DNA from: a virus
DNA length: 64,000 nt
Direction: 5' to 3' (one strand)
IMG/VR virus record: IMGVR_UViG_3300035670_000033
Coordinates: 1-64,000 of that record
A program made the position numbers and the translations under genes. Each line of letters opens with the position of its first letter. Position 1 is the stretch's first letter. Shown one piece after another: positions 47,307 to 54,447 of this stretch. A model generated the notes under the pieces. That model did not search any database and had not been told where the DNA came from. It worked only from the letters and a program-made list of their open reading frames with translations.

Positions 47307-47390
47307 CGATACCCGATCGGGGGCGCAGATCGCAGGCACGGCGTTCACCGCAACCTGACAAACCGATTCCGTTGCATGGCTGAGACTTAT

Positions 47391-47492
47391 ATCCGCCACC
47401 GTTCAAGTTGGGGACTCAGATCCGCGATCCGCCTCCGCGCTACGCGCCCGCCCGCCCCCACAGCCCCGCGAACTACGCGGTCACGCGGGACT
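47391..47492. repeat. Composite element: 18-bp motif and GC hairpin
   Basis: 18-bp motif 47395-47412; AGCCCCGCG (47462-47470) facing CGCGGGACT (47484-47492). Confidence 0.65.
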
Positions 47493-47804
47493 ATCAGCAT
47501 CAGCAGAAAGAAGAAGACAAGCCCAGTTGGGAACGTTCCGGCTGACGTCCCGGCGAACGTCATCAAAAACGTTACTTTTTACGCGTTTTGAAAAACATCA
47601 ACTTTTGCTAATTTTTCTGGTTTTTTGAAAGCCTTATACCATAAGGGTTTTACGGGGTGACTTATTGAGGTTTGTAGAAGAAACGAATAAACTGTCAGAA
47701 AGAACAACTTTTTGGGACTCCGGCTGCCGGGCTGGTCTTCAGCCAGTTCCGAAGATGGGCTGATAGCCCCGCGTTATTGTCTGCGCGGAAGTTTGACGCG
47801 GGAC
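47493..47804. other. Gene-free stretch with one more GC hairpin
   Basis: No convincing gene. It holds GAACGTTC (47530) and CGAACGTCATC (47553), an AT-rich stretch, and AGCCCCGCG (47765) facing CGCGGGACT (47797-47805), which runs to the end of the next leftward gene. Confidence 0.4.
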
Positions 47805-48005
47805 TTAGAAGAGAGTTGGCGCATCGTCAAATGCGTTGCGGGTTTCGGTGCAGATTTTGTGTGCGTAACCGAGTGGTGCTGAAGGGTTCCGAGGCGTCCC
47901 TAAGTATCTGCCGTCTTTGTGTTCTAACCAAGCGACAACCTTGACGCAGTATGCCGTGTTCAGGGTGTCTAGCCCTGTGTTGCAGATGGAGCAGGTGACT
48001 TTCAT
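47805..48005 (-). CDS. Small zinc-binding protein
   Basis: 66 residues. TCSICNTGLDT near the start, then AYCVKVVAWLEHKDGRYLG and HKICTETR, a plausible CxxC..HxxC site. Starts one base after the upstream stop. Confidence 0.55.
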   Translation of the reverse strand: MKVTCSICNTGLDTLNTAYCVKVVAWLEHKDGRYLGTPRNPSAPLGYAHKICTETRNAFDDAPTLF

Positions 48006-48206
48006 TTATGCGGTTGCTTCTGCCTTTAGTGGTGCGACGATCACGGAAAGTAGATCTTCTACAGGGAACTGTAGGTCACTATGCGACCTGATGTCAAGGA
48101 GTAGATCAACCATTTCCGATGATGATACGAGTTCACGACCCGAGATCTGTTTGATCGCGCTGTCAATGAGTTCGGTGATGGTGCTAATTTTTTGTTCTGT
48201 TTCCAA
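48006..48206 (-). CDS. Hypothetical small helical protein
   Basis: 66 residues from TTG 48206, chosen because AGAAAGAAG and a CACCTAG leader-like sequence lie just upstream; a TTG at 48230 is the alternative. Acidic, all-helical (STITELIDSAIKQISGRE). Not recognised. Confidence 0.45.
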   Translation of the reverse strand: METEQKISTITELIDSAIKQISGRELVSSSEMVDLLLDIRSHSDLQFPVEDLLSVIVAPLKAEATA

Positions 48207-48384
48207 GAGACTTCTTCTTTCTAGGTGCAATAGTTGGTAGATAGTTTATCGCATAATCGTAAGTATGACGCAGACAAACGATGTGGTCGTTGTACACCGA
48301 GAGTGCTGTAGAGCACCCTTCTAGTGCACAACGACGAACGCCGTTGCCATCTGTTTTGGGTTTGAGAACGGTGTTACTCTCCAA
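48184..48384 (-). CDS. Small CxxxxC..CxxH protein
   Basis: 66 residues, TTG start. RRCALEGCSTAL and HIVCLRHTYDYA form a zinc-finger-like set, followed by a basic tail. Overlaps both neighbours slightly. Start uncertain. Confidence 0.5.
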   Translation of the reverse strand: MESNTVLKPKTDGNGVRRCALEGCSTALSVYNDHIVCLRHTYDYAINYLPTIAPRKKKSLGNRTKN

Positions 48385-48823
48385 GTTTCGCCCACTCTTC
48401 GTCGCCGATGAGTTCTGATGCTTGCAGTATTGCTTCCTCTATATCAAAGTGCACGCAGTTCAACCAACCCGCTTCACCAACTGTGTCGTCGTCTGCGTAC
48501 AGATCAAACCATGCGTTGTTGTCAAACTCAATGCGTTCTTCGTCTATTGCTTTCTGCAACTGCTCATCTGTTTCAATGCCTACTTCTGCGAGACGGTCGG
48601 AGTATCTGATCACCTGATAGTTCGCATTGTCAATGCGCGCTTCTTTGCTGTCCCAAACATGGAGACGCATTTCGCCATCGCAGTAAACGCTGATGGTGCG
48701 GTCTTTGTAGGTAACCCGTGCCACGAGTTGGTGTGCATTTGCGTCCCAAACATAGAACGCAGGGTCTTTGCAGAACTCTCGCTCATGCGGTGACTGTTCT
48801 CGGGTGATAATTAGGTCTTGCAT
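48374..48823 (-). CDS. Hypothetical phage protein
   Basis: 149 residues, acidic. Beta-rich N-terminal half (FYVWDANAHQLVARVTYKDR), helical C-terminus. AAGGAG upstream and promoter copy 12. Not recognised. Confidence 0.5.
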   Translation of the reverse strand: MQDLIITREQSPHEREFCKDPAFYVWDANAHQLVARVTYKDRTISVYCDGEMRLHVWDSKEARIDNANYQVIRYSDRLAEVGIETDEQLQKAIDEERIEFDNNAWFDLYADDDTVGEAGWLNCVHFDIEEAILQASELIGDEEWAKLGE

Positions 48824-48853
48824 TACTTCTCCTTGTTTCTAGTAGTTGTACCA

Positions 48854-48880
48854 AGAGTAATACGAGGGTGTTGTACGGTT
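48854..48880 (-). promoter_or_regulatory. ACACCC-family promoter, copy 12
   Basis: Minus strand CAACACCC, six bases, TACTCT; leader variant TACAACTACTAG follows. Confidence 0.5.
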
Positions 48881-49082
48881 ACGCCTTTCCTAACAACGCC
48901 AATGCTTCATCTATTTCTATGGTGGTCTTGATGGAGTGATCGCCGTCGTATGCAACGGTGACATAGTTTGCGCCAACGGACGGGTTCTCTGCGAGATCGC
49001 AAATAGACCCGTACGCTTGCGCAACTGCGTCTAAATGGTTGTCTGCTTCATAGACCATTGACCAAGTGACGATGTACTGCAT
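48879..49082 (-). CDS. Hypothetical small phage protein
   Basis: 67 residues from ATG 49082, which overlaps the upstream stop (TAATG). YIVTWSMVYEADNHLDAVAQ is a beta-alpha start common to small phage proteins. Confidence 0.5.
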   Translation of the reverse strand: MQYIVTWSMVYEADNHLDAVAQAYGSICDLAENPSVGANYVTVAYDGDHSIKTTIEIDEALALLGKA

Positions 49083-49294
49083 TAGACGGACAGACTTTCC
49101 TGCCATGAAAACATTGGTGAAACACCGAACTCGTCTTTTACGGAACGGGTGCTGACTTCAACATCAACTTTGTATTGCTCTAACGATGCGAGGATATCTG
49201 CAAGTTCCGCCTTGTCGGTTGCGATGCGGTAACGCAACTCGTGCATACGGGTATTTAGGGTCTCAAATGTTTGCTTTTTGTTACGGAGTTTCAT
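49082..49294 (-). CDS. Small coiled-coil protein
   Basis: 70 residues. Heptad-rich helix (FETLNTRMHELRYRIATDKA) over most of the length. TAATG overlaps at both ends. Not recognised. Confidence 0.5.
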   Translation of the reverse strand: MKLRNKKQTFETLNTRMHELRYRIATDKAELADILASLEQYKVDVEVSTRSVKDEFGVSPMFSWQESLSV

Positions 49295-49680
49295 TACTTA
49301 TCTGCCTTTCGGTCTGCTTGTGGGTCTCTTATTTCATACTGACGACCTTCTCGTTTTACGAAGATGTCAGGACGATCTTGAACGATCTTGCGGACGGTTG
49401 CTTCTGATATGTCGCCAATTTCCGCAAGTTCTTTTACTGTCACCAAGTCAAAGACATGGTTTTTGCACCAAGACAAGATGTCTTGCTTGCCGTCTTGTGC
49501 CGTGCGCCAACCTTCACTTGGTTGTGCCTGTGCCAAGAGTTCTGCCTTGATGTTGTTTGGTACGAGATCACGGACACGCTTAGGTACTTGCGCAACCCAA
49601 ACAGGTTTCCCATAGGTGTTGATCGCTTCAGTAACTTCGCGTATCGCGTCGTCTAGTTGTGTGTCTACTTCGTTGCTCAT
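49294..49680 (-). CDS. Winged-helix-like phage protein
   Basis: 128 residues from ATG 49680. The C-terminal half looks like a wHTH: FDLVTVKELAEIGDISEATV, RKIVQDRPDIFVKREGRQYE. The N-terminal part has VAQVPKRVRDLVP. Possibly a regulator. Promoter copy 13 begins only eight bases upstream, so the transcript may have a very short leader. Confidence 0.55.
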   Translation of the reverse strand: MSNEVDTQLDDAIREVTEAINTYGKPVWVAQVPKRVRDLVPNNIKAELLAQAQPSEGWRTAQDGKQDILSWCKNHVFDLVTVKELAEIGDISEATVRKIVQDRPDIFVKREGRQYEIRDPQADRKADK

Positions 49681-49687
49681 AGTGTCT

Positions 49688-49715
49688 ACTATACGCAACG
49701 GGTGTGACAAAGTGT
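49688..49715 (-). promoter_or_regulatory. ACACCC-family promoter, copy 13
   Basis: Minus strand TCACACCC, six bases (GTTGCG), TATAGT; CACACT 17 bases upstream of the -10. No ATAAACCTA leader follows, unlike most copies. Confidence 0.6.
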
Positions 49716-49724
49716 GTGATCCCA

Positions 49725-49982
49725 TTAGAACGGTTCTGCTGTTCGCATGGACTCAGGTACTACAAGTGCGCTTTGTGCTTCGTTCAGTACCGTCATTGTC
49801 TGAGAAATGATGTTGCTGGTTTTTAGTACTGCGCCCTTGAACACCGCTGACTGTTCTTGTGTGCCAACTCGTGATAGTTCTTGTTCAAGAACTTCGTAAA
49901 TGCTGTGTATCGCTTTCTCAATGCGACTCAAACTTGCTGAGTCCGCATCAAAGATCTGTGCGAGTGTTTGTGTTCTTTCCAT
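49725..49982 (-). CDS. Hypothetical helical phage protein
   Basis: 85 residues from ATG 49982; a TTG at 50006 is possible. Helical throughout (LSRIEKAIHSIYEVLEQELS). First gene of the leftward block. Not recognised. Confidence 0.5.
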   Translation of the reverse strand: MERTQTLAQIFDADSASLSRIEKAIHSIYEVLEQELSRVGTQEQSAVFKGAVLKTSNIISQTMTVLNEAQSALVVPESMRTAEPF

Positions 49983-50010
49983 CTGCTTTTTATATACCCC
50001 TTTCAAGGTC

Positions 50011-50052
50011 TAGGTTTATCTAACAGTATCATTATATACACGGACTTGTCAA
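50011..50052 (-). promoter_or_regulatory. Leftward sigma-70-like promoter and leader
   Basis: Minus strand TTGACA (50047-50052), 16 bases, GATACT, then GATAAACCTAGAC (leader motif, 50011-50019). Lacks the ACACCC box. Confidence 0.5.
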
Positions 50053-50099
50053 ATAGCAACCTCGCCACAAACAAATGTTCGCCCACCCCTCCCAAAACT

Positions 50100-50204
50100 T
50101 TTATATAAGCCACCGTTCGGTTTGGGGTAATTCTTCCCCCTCCTGCTGTTGGGGCAGATCTCGCCCGCCTCCCTAGTCCCGTCGCGGATTTCTTCCGCGG
50201 GGCT
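50100..50204. repeat. Composite element: 18-bp motif and GC hairpin
   Basis: Rightmost 18-bp motif (50109-50126), then AGTCCCG..CGCGG (50175-50187) facing CCGCGGGGCT (50195-50204). It separates the leftward and rightward blocks. Confidence 0.65.
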
Positions 50205-50217
50205 GTAAAACTTTGAC

Positions 50218-50250
50218 TTGCAAATCTCAGATGACTCGGATAAACTAAAC
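50218..50250 (+). promoter_or_regulatory. Rightward promoter/leader
   Basis: TTGCAA, 17 bases, TAAACT inside GATAAACTAAAC. A TTGACT five bases earlier is an alternative -35. GGGGTG precedes the start at 50272. Confidence 0.45.
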
Positions 50251-50271
50251 AGGTACTAGAAATGGGGTGAA

Positions 50272-50871
50272 ATGATTCAAGAAGAACTAAAAGTTTTAGA
50301 AGAAGTCACTAAACAATGGGTTTTGTGGCGCAAAAATAACAACATTCAGAAGAACTCGTGCATTTTGGCGTGCAACTTTGCGCATCAACTGCTGATCCGT
50401 TTGGGTTTGGAACACGAGGTTATTCCCGTCGGGACTACAGTCTTCAACCGCAAAGGGTGGGAGATGTTTGGGATCCCTGCCAACCGACTTCCTGATGATG
50501 CGTGGACAGTCCATTGTTCAAGCCAAACAACAGGTTCAGGTTTTGGTGGACACACCGTAATACATACGGAGAACTACTTTCTAGATTTGACGGCATTGCA
50601 GTTTTCTCGTCCTGAGCACGAAATCTTCGTCGGAGAAACCTTGATAGTCCCGTTAGAAAAGATGGAAGTCTTTGAGCGGGGCTCACAACCTCACGCAATT
50701 CACCTTGCGTTCCGTACCGACAAGTTTTGGACTTTCCCGATCGGTTCAGGTTTGTATTCGTACTACCTAGAGAAGTGGAACACGATCTACCGTAAGTCAC
50801 CCGATTGGAACATCTCGGCAAAGGAGTTAGGTATCCCGAGCATTATTGAGGAAATGCGGAAGGGTTCTTGA
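50272..50871 (+). CDS. Putative transglutaminase/papain-like fold protein
   Basis: 199 residues. Cys in NSCILACNFAHQLLIRLGLE at a helix start, His in GFGGHTVIHTENYFLDLT and Asp in the same strand pair give a Cys-His-Asp order typical of transglutaminase-like and papain-like folds. No signal peptide. The activity is not proven by the sequence; could be a protease, acyltransferase or amidase. Confidence 0.5.
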   Translation: MIQEELKVLEEVTKQWVLWRKNNNIQKNSCILACNFAHQLLIRLGLEHEVIPVGTTVFNRKGWEMFGIPANRLPDDAWTVHCSSQTTGSGFGGHTVIHTENYFLDLTALQFSRPEHEIFVGETLIVPLEKMEVFERGSQPHAIHLAFRTDKFWTFPIGSGLYSYYLEKWNTIYRKSPDWNISAKELGIPSIIEEMRKGS

Positions 50872-50930
50872 CTTTGAGACACCCCACCCATATAATGGTA
50901 CTTGTAAGATAAACCTACTAAATAAGGAGA
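50868..50930 (+). promoter_or_regulatory. Strong rightward promoter with leader motif
   Basis: TTGACT (50868), 17 bases, TATAAT (50891), then GATAAACCTACTAA and AAGGAG. It fixes the geometry: the leader motif starts 11 bases after the -10, close to the expected transcript start. Confidence 0.8.
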
Positions 50931-50934
50931 CGAA

Positions 50935-51267
50935 ATGAACGAGAACACTTACCGAACAGCAAAGACCGTGCTTATCACGGCGAGCGTAACTATTGCGTCA
51001 GTATTCGCATTTAGTTTCTTGAGCAAGCAGAACACCAAAGACAACGAGTTTTTCTGCAACGGAGCACCAATAAGCGTCAAAAATGGCGACACCTTGTATT
51101 GGATTGCACGCACAAACTGTGAAGGCAACACCATGAATGTTGTAGACGAACTAGTACGAGTTTACGGAACTGATCTAACCGTTGGTGACACAATCTACCT
51201 ACCCACTCACCCGAATTGCGAACTACGCATGACAGACGGCGGACAAGTAATGGAAGAGTGCAAGTAA
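50935..51267 (+). CDS. Membrane-anchored LysM-like protein
   Basis: 110 residues. N-terminal membrane helix (VLITASVTIASVFAFSFLSK) and a LysM-like domain (ISVKNGDTLYWIARTNC .. LTVGDTIYLPTHP) with extra Cys. It would sit outside the membrane and touch the cell wall. Unusual so far from the lysis genes; perhaps host wall remodelling or exclusion. Confidence 0.65.
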   Translation: MNENTYRTAKTVLITASVTIASVFAFSFLSKQNTKDNEFFCNGAPISVKNGDTLYWIARTNCEGNTMNVVDELVRVYGTDLTVGDTIYLPTHPNCELRMTDGGQVMEECK

Positions 51268-51437
51268 TGGGCATAGAGAAACTAGATAACCCATACACAA
51301 CGGAGTGTCTTGACTGCGGAATAAACCTGTGGTCACAATACCTGCACTATTTAGGTATGGACAACGACACTGCACAATGTGCGAACTGTCTAACAGCGAA
51401 CCCTACTAAATATGAAAGAGAGATAGAAATAGCATGA
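51267..51437 (+). CDS. Small zinc-ribbon protein
   Basis: 56 residues from ATG 51267 (TAATG overlap). ECLDCGINLW and QCANCLTANP form two CxxC knuckles. Not recognised. Confidence 0.55.
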   Translation: MGIEKLDNPYTTECLDCGINLWSQYLHYLGMDNDTAQCANCLTANPTKYEREIEIA

Positions 51438-51559
51438 GCGAACAAAACGGACAACTACCAACCTTCGGCGAATGGTGCGATCTGCACTCTTTCAACCCCG
51501 ACAACGACGACAACTTTAGTCTCTACCTGAATTGGTTACAGAGAGAAACGAGCAAGTAA
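51434..51559 (+). CDS. Small acidic protein
   Basis: 41 residues, ATGA overlap upstream and TAATG overlap downstream. Aromatic and acidic (FGEWCDLHSFNPDNDDNFSL). Reality is supported by the overlaps only. Confidence 0.45.
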   Translation: MSEQNGQLPTFGEWCDLHSFNPDNDDNFSLYLNWLQRETSK

Positions 51560-51690
51560 TGAGCGACACCGAAGTCACCCTAGAAGACCTAGACGAAACA
51601 GTTAGCGAACTAGACCGTCTAATGGCGTTACTAGCAGAGCGTCTAGGCGCACGACCCGTAACCGAAGCACCTCACTATCAAGACAAATAA
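51559..51690 (+). CDS. Small acidic coiled-coil protein
   Basis: 43 residues: acidic helix (EDLDETVSELDRLMALLAER). TAATG overlap with the previous gene. Followed by a GATAAACTTACCTAG leader-like sequence (~51701) before the helicase. Confidence 0.45.
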   Translation: MSDTEVTLEDLDETVSELDRLMALLAERLGARPVTEAPHYQDK

Positions 51691-51715
51691 CCCCCAACAG
51701 GGATAAACTTACCTA

Positions 51716-53650
51716 GTGTCAGAGAAATACCTCTTCCTAGCCGACGACCATTTAGTCTCAACCTCGCCATACGACCGAGAAGAAGTTGAACAAATCAAAG
51801 CCATCAACGGCGCAAAGTGGGACAAAGTAGCCAAAGCGTGGCGTATCCCAATGTCTTCAGTTGTTGAAGCGCGGGACTTCGGAATGCGCAACGGGTTCAC
51901 CATAGACCCTCAGGTTCTGACATTTGATCTTCCTGAGAAACTCAACCCAATCTTCGGTGTCACCCTAGAAAAAGACTTTATTTATATGTCCTTTGCTTAC
52001 GACCCTGTGAAAGTCAAAGCAGTCAAGGAGATTCCGAGCGTAACTTGGCACGCAAAAACCAAAGCGTGGCGTGCACCCGTAGCAAGTATCGCCGAATGCA
52101 TCAGTTGGGCAGAGAAGTTCAACCAACAAGTCCCAAACAACCTGAGTGATTTGGCTTCCAAACTCAAAGAAACACACGACGCTTCCGTGCAACAGTCCCG
52201 ATCCGTAGATGCGGATCTAGAAGTCGCGGGACTCCCACTTCTTCCATACCAGCGAGCCGGAGTGAAATACGCGTCAGCAGCCAAAAGATGCTTTATTGCT
52301 GATGACATGGGACTCGGGAAAACCTTGCAGGCGATTGCAACTTTGGAATATGTTTGGGATTCCTACCCTGCGATTGTTGTTTGCCCACCCAACTTGGTGT
52401 TGAATTGGCAGAAAGAATACGCCAAATGGCTACCTGAAAAGAAAGTCGTAACGGTTATAGACCGCAAAACCTTCCCCGAACATAAAGACTTTGATGTTCT
52501 TGTTATTGGATACTCTAACATTTCTCATTGGCAAAAGCAAATCACCAACTTCAGGTCACTCGTGCTTGATGAGTCACATTACGTTAAATCTCCAACGTCT
52601 CAGAGAACCAAAGCCGCCATCAAGATCGCCAGAACAGTCCCGAGTGACGGAATCGTGTTGTGTCTCACCGGAACACCTGTGACAAACAGACCAGCAGAGT
52701 ACGCATCTCAGTTAGACGTTCTGGGGAAACTAAACACGTTTGGTGGACTTTGGGGTTTTTACCGAAGATATTGCGGTGCTTTCAGAGACAGGTTTGGTCA
52801 ATGGAACATCAACGGCAACTCAAACTTAGATGAACTCAACGAAAGATTACGCGGAAACTGTTATATACGAAGAACCAAAGAGCAGGTCCTCAAAGATCTT
52901 CCTCCCGTGCGGCACGCAAACATCGTCGTGTCTGGTAGCCCCGCGCAGATGGCGGAGTACCGTAAAGCAGAGCGGGACATCGTGGAATATTTGGTTGAAC
53001 GCGCCAAGCAGATCGCGTTGGAAATCGGTAAATCGCCTGGGTCCGCAGCCGTCGTCGCACGCATAAAAGCCGAATCTAATGAACATTTAGTTCGTATTTC
53101 TGTGCTCAGGAAGTTGGCGGCAAGGGCAAAGATGGAATCAGTTATTGAGTTTATTGAATCTCACAGAGATGCTGGTTTGAAAGTGGTTGTTGCGGCTCAC
53201 CACCGAGAGATTGTTGATGAATTGGCAAACAAGTTTGGGGGGCTGAAGATCCAAGGAGGGATGCTGGTCTCAGATGTGGAAGATGCGAAGTCCCGTTTCC
53301 AAGAACAGCCGACGGAAGACGCACCCGTAATTGTTTTGTCCATCCAAGCCGCCAAAACCGGGCACACCCTGACGGCTGCCCAAGATGTTCTTTTTGTTGA
53401 ACTTCCTTGGACACCCGCAGATGTTGACCAAACCTATAGTCGTTGCCATCGTTTGGGACAGCAGGGTTCTGTGACCGCAACCTATTTGTTGTGTGAAGGA
53501 ACTGTTGATGAGGAGATTTACAACCTGATCAGCCGCAAACGTGGAGTCGTTGATGCGGCGACTGATGGCGGGGCTGTGGAGCGAAAGCAGGAGTCGGTTG
53601 GTCAGATGATTGTTGGGATGTTTGCGAAGAGGGGACTTGATGGCATATAG
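51716..53650 (+). CDS. SNF2-family helicase with HARP-like repeats
   Basis: 644 residues, GTG start. Two HARP-like repeats (~19-57, YDREEVEQIKAINGAKWD; ~95-131, YDPVKVKAVKEI) precede a two-lobe helicase: LPYQRAGVKY, DDMGLGKT (196-203), VLDESHY, CLTGTP, then QAAKTGHTLTAA and YSRCHRLGQQG. This layout is that of SMARCAL1/annealing-helicase-like enzymes, which rewind or remodel stalled forks. Likely part of phage replication or recombination. Confidence 0.85.
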   Translation: MSEKYLFLADDHLVSTSPYDREEVEQIKAINGAKWDKVAKAWRIPMSSVVEARDFGMRNGFTIDPQVLTFDLPEKLNPIFGVTLEKDFIYMSFAYDPVKVKAVKEIPSVTWHAKTKAWRAPVASIAECISWAEKFNQQVPNNLSDLASKLKETHDASVQQSRSVDADLEVAGLPLLPYQRAGVKYASAAKRCFIADDMGLGKTLQAIATLEYVWDSYPAIVVCPPNLVLNWQKEYAKWLPEKKVVTVIDRKTFPEHKDFDVLVIGYSNISHWQKQITNFRSLVLDESHYVKSPTSQRTKAAIKIARTVPSDGIVLCLTGTPVTNRPAEYASQLDVLGKLNTFGGLWGFYRRYCGAFRDRFGQWNINGNSNLDELNERLRGNCYIRRTKEQVLKDLPPVRHANIVVSGSPAQMAEYRKAERDIVEYLVERAKQIALEIGKSPGSAAVVARIKAESNEHLVRISVLRKLAARAKMESVIEFIESHRDAGLKVVVAAHHREIVDELANKFGGLKIQGGMLVSDVEDAKSRFQEQPTEDAPVIVLSIQAAKTGHTLTAAQDVLFVELPWTPADVDQTYSRCHRLGQQGSVTATYLLCEGTVDEEIYNLISRKRGVVDAATDGGAVERKQESVGQMIVGMFAKRGLDGI

Positions 53651-53660
53651 TTCGGATCCC

Positions 53661-53736
53661 GCCCTCGTATCGGCTCACTCTTATAAGGTGTAGAAACCGT
53701 AGCGGTGACACGGTGGTTCAAGTCCACCCGAGGGCA
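53661..53736 (+). tRNA. tRNA-like element lacking a D-arm, anticodon TAT (Ile)
   Basis: Total 76 bases. Acceptor GCCCTCG (53661) pairs fully with CGAGGGC (53729-53735) followed by A. The T-arm GGTGG-TTCAAGT-CCACC (53712-53728) is canonical. A candidate anticodon arm TCACT-CTTATAA-GGTGT has anticodon TAT at 53682-53684, with one T-T mismatch. Only about five bases are left for the D-arm, while the variable region is ~20 bases with an ACCG-TAG-CGGT hairpin. Either a divergent tRNA or a tRNA mimic. Confidence 0.5.
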
Positions 53737-53771
53737 CGAAACCCTTACGCAGTATGGAGTTCACCTAATGT

Positions 53772-53801
53772 TTGCGGTTTGGTTACGCAATTTGCTATAC
53801 T
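53772..53801 (+). promoter_or_regulatory. Rightward promoter
   Basis: TTGCGG, 18 bases, TATACT. Transcription would start ~70 bases before the transglycosylase start. Confidence 0.5.
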
Positions 53802-53876
53802 GGAGATACAAGATTACTTGACATAGACGGGCACAAAAGAGACCCGAGACCTATCCCCAAACCGAAGGAAAATCTT

Positions 53877-54434
53877 TTGATACGCAAAGCAACTTTACTC
53901 GTAATTGCTATATATACCCTGACCTTCTGTGCCTCCGTCGCAAAAGCCTCAGCACCCGATGATGCACCCGGCAGGGGATTCATCGCGTTAGCCCCGCTAT
54001 CAATAAAAACAGCGGATCGCATCAAAACCCCTGATAAGACAGTGGTTTTTAGACACGGAGATGTCAGTTGGCTACCCGAACTCGCACTCGCTGCTGGTTG
54101 GAAGCCAGCACAGTTCAAAAAGTTGTCGCACATCATTCTTCGTGAATCAGGCGGATGCCCGAACCGCATCGGAAGTTCAATCGTTGATAAGAACTGCAAC
54201 ATCACGGGCTACACCAAGGCGACCAACAAGTCCGACTCAGGGCTGTTGCAAATCAACGGTGTGAATTGGGACTTGAAGCGCAACAAGAACGCAATTGCTT
54301 GCGTCAAACTTGGTTTCTGCACCCAACAAGACCTGCTTGACCCAATAAATAACCTGAGGGCGGGAAGACTCTTGTTTGAAGCCGCGGGATGGCAACCGTG
54401 GAATGCATGCAACTGGGATCCAACACGCTGTTAG
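53877..54434 (+). CDS. Secreted lytic transglycosylase (SLT-like)
   Basis: 185 residues from TTG 53877, which has GAAGGAAA upstream and gives a clean signal peptide (IRKATLLVIAIYTLTFCASV, cut near AKA-SA). Catalytic Glu90 in SHIILRESGGCPN and SGLL-QING at ~121 are the SLT hallmarks; the late CVKLGFCTQQDLLDPINNL and NACNWDP may form disulfides. It would cut glycan strands outside the membrane. Unusual to find a secreted muralytic enzyme in the replication region. Confidence 0.7.
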   Translation: MIRKATLLVIAIYTLTFCASVAKASAPDDAPGRGFIALAPLSIKTADRIKTPDKTVVFRHGDVSWLPELALAAGWKPAQFKKLSHIILRESGGCPNRIGSSIVDKNCNITGYTKATNKSDSGLLQINGVNWDLKRNKNAIACVKLGFCTQQDLLDPINNLRAGRLLFEAAGWQPWNACNWDPTRC

Positions 54435-54447
54435 TCCCGTAGCGTTT

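Noticed and set aside
37342-50204. Regularly recurring 18-bp repeats as a CRISPR array
   Set aside because: Copies are kilobases apart with genes between them, not separated by uniform spacers, and no Cas-like gene is present.
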